A stretch of DNA of 64,000 nucleotides from Gammaproteobacteria bacterium. GTDB taxonomy: Bacteria > Pseudomonadota > Gammaproteobacteria > Pseudomonadales > Ketobacteraceae. The notes below the pieces were generated by a model, which worked only from the letters and a program-made list of their open reading frames with translations, was not told the DNA's origin and did not search any database. The stretch is taken from positions 62,001 through 126,000 of the forward strand of contig JABLXQ010000002.1 in assembly GCA_013178375.1 (NCBI GenBank), in the 5' to 3' direction. Positions within the stretch are counted from its first letter, which is position 1, and every line of letters begins with the position of its first letter. Position numbers and translations under genes: made by a program. Of this stretch, positions 63,589 through 64,000 are shown in pieces.

Positions 63589-64000
63589 ATGCAGGACGAC
63601 ACCGACAGGAAATCACTGCGCAAGCGCAGCTGGAATACTACCAAGCTGGCAGCCCGGTTGGGCTTTGCTGCCGCGACCAGGGCCATTGGGCTGGAGTTGC
63701 CGCAGTCGAACGAGCAGGCGGTTGCCAAAGCGGTGGCGCTGGTCAACCAGTTCGATGGCATGAAGGGGCTCATGCTCAAGTTCGGCCAGATGGGCAGCTA
63801 CCTGAATACGGGCTTGCCGCCCGAAGCGCAAAAGATTCTGGCCAGTTTGCAGTCCGCAGCGACGGCGATGCCCTACGCTGCCGTGGCGGGCCAGATTGAA
63901 TCCAGCCTGGGTGCGCCGGTGAGCGAACTGTTCGAGCAATTTGAAACCGACGCCTTTGCGGCTGCCTCCATTGGCCAGGTGCATCGCGCCCAGCTGCGCA
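63589..64000 (+). CDS. ABC1/UbiB-family atypical kinase, partial at window end
   Basis: The first 137 residues of a protein that continues beyond the window. AGGAG lies 6 nt before the ATG. LMLKFGQMGSYLNTGLPPEA is the KxGQ motif region, and AFAAASIGQVHRAQLR is the Ala-rich nucleotide loop, both diagnostic of the ABC1/ADCK/UbiB atypical kinases. Such proteins support ubiquinone synthesis or related lipid functions. The downstream catalytic motifs are not visible, so it cannot be told whether this is UbiB itself or a paralogue such as AarF-domain kinases of other roles. Confidence 0.85.
   Translation, partial: MQDDTDRKSLRKRSWNTTKLAARLGFAAATRAIGLELPQSNEQAVAKAVALVNQFDGMKGLMLKFGQMGSYLNTGLPPEAQKILASLQSAATAMPYAAVAGQIESSLGAPVSELFEQFETDAFAAASIGQVHRAQLR

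Overview
The window is a GC-rich bacterial chromosome segment that is densely packed with genes. It carries about 43 protein genes and no tRNA, rRNA, insertion sequence or CRISPR that I can see. The gene set is Gram-negative: a TonB receptor, a FadL-type porin, lipoproteins, a family I lipase with its Lif foldase, and a full chemosensory operon. It looks like a lipid- or hydrocarbon-using gammaproteobacterium (Oceanospirillales/Alcanivorax-like or a neighbour). The genus cannot be fixed from sequence alone.

Layout. 1-12.5 kb: a giant lipoprotein with a predicted beta-propeller, a small AT-rich DUF2846 lipoprotein, a TetR/alpha-beta-hydrolase divergent pair with two matching 21-bp operators, a Baeyer-Villiger-type flavin monooxygenase, and two tandem paralogous lipoprotein hydrolases. 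12.5-31 kb: a signalling island. A REC-GGDEF protein is translationally coupled to a 1429-residue MASE1 hybrid kinase. A chemosensory operon follows: short MCP, cheY, STAS, cheA, cheW, two MCPs, cheR, cheD, cheB and an REC-EAL protein. A GAF-GGDEF gene comes next. 31-46 kb: envelope and lipid genes: a BON protein, a membrane protein with a pilin-like tail, a beta-barrel, a SpoU methyltransferase, a TPR protein, lipase and foldase, an AraC regulator, a hydrolase, a FadL porin, and a small membrane protein/PAS-GGDEF-EAL/TonB-receptor run. 46-55.6 kb: a five-gene run of transglutaminase, amidoligase, circularly permuted ATP-grasp and alpha-E genes. The ATP-grasp/alpha-E module appears twice, once fused and once split. 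55.7-64 kb: bioA, a desaturase, fbp, an HD protein, mscL, a PEP-CTERM protein behind a sigma-54-like promoter, a large unknown membrane protein, and the start of an ABC1/UbiB-family kinase gene.

How it works together (inference). The monooxygenase and the hydrolases could turn ketones into esters and then acids and alcohols. Lipase and FadL would handle outside lipids. The chemosensory operon is surrounded by cyclic-di-GMP synthases and a phosphodiesterase. Its CheA carries, between the HPt domain and the kinase core, two 24-residue repeats that match the MshEN cyclic-di-GMP-binding motif; I regard this as the most interesting observation. Other notable points are CheR/CheB-tether-like C-termini on both full MCPs, a lipase with a changed oxyanion-hole motif, an ATP-grasp paralogue that has lost its Gly-rich loop, and a long inverted repeat upstream of the PEP-CTERM gene.
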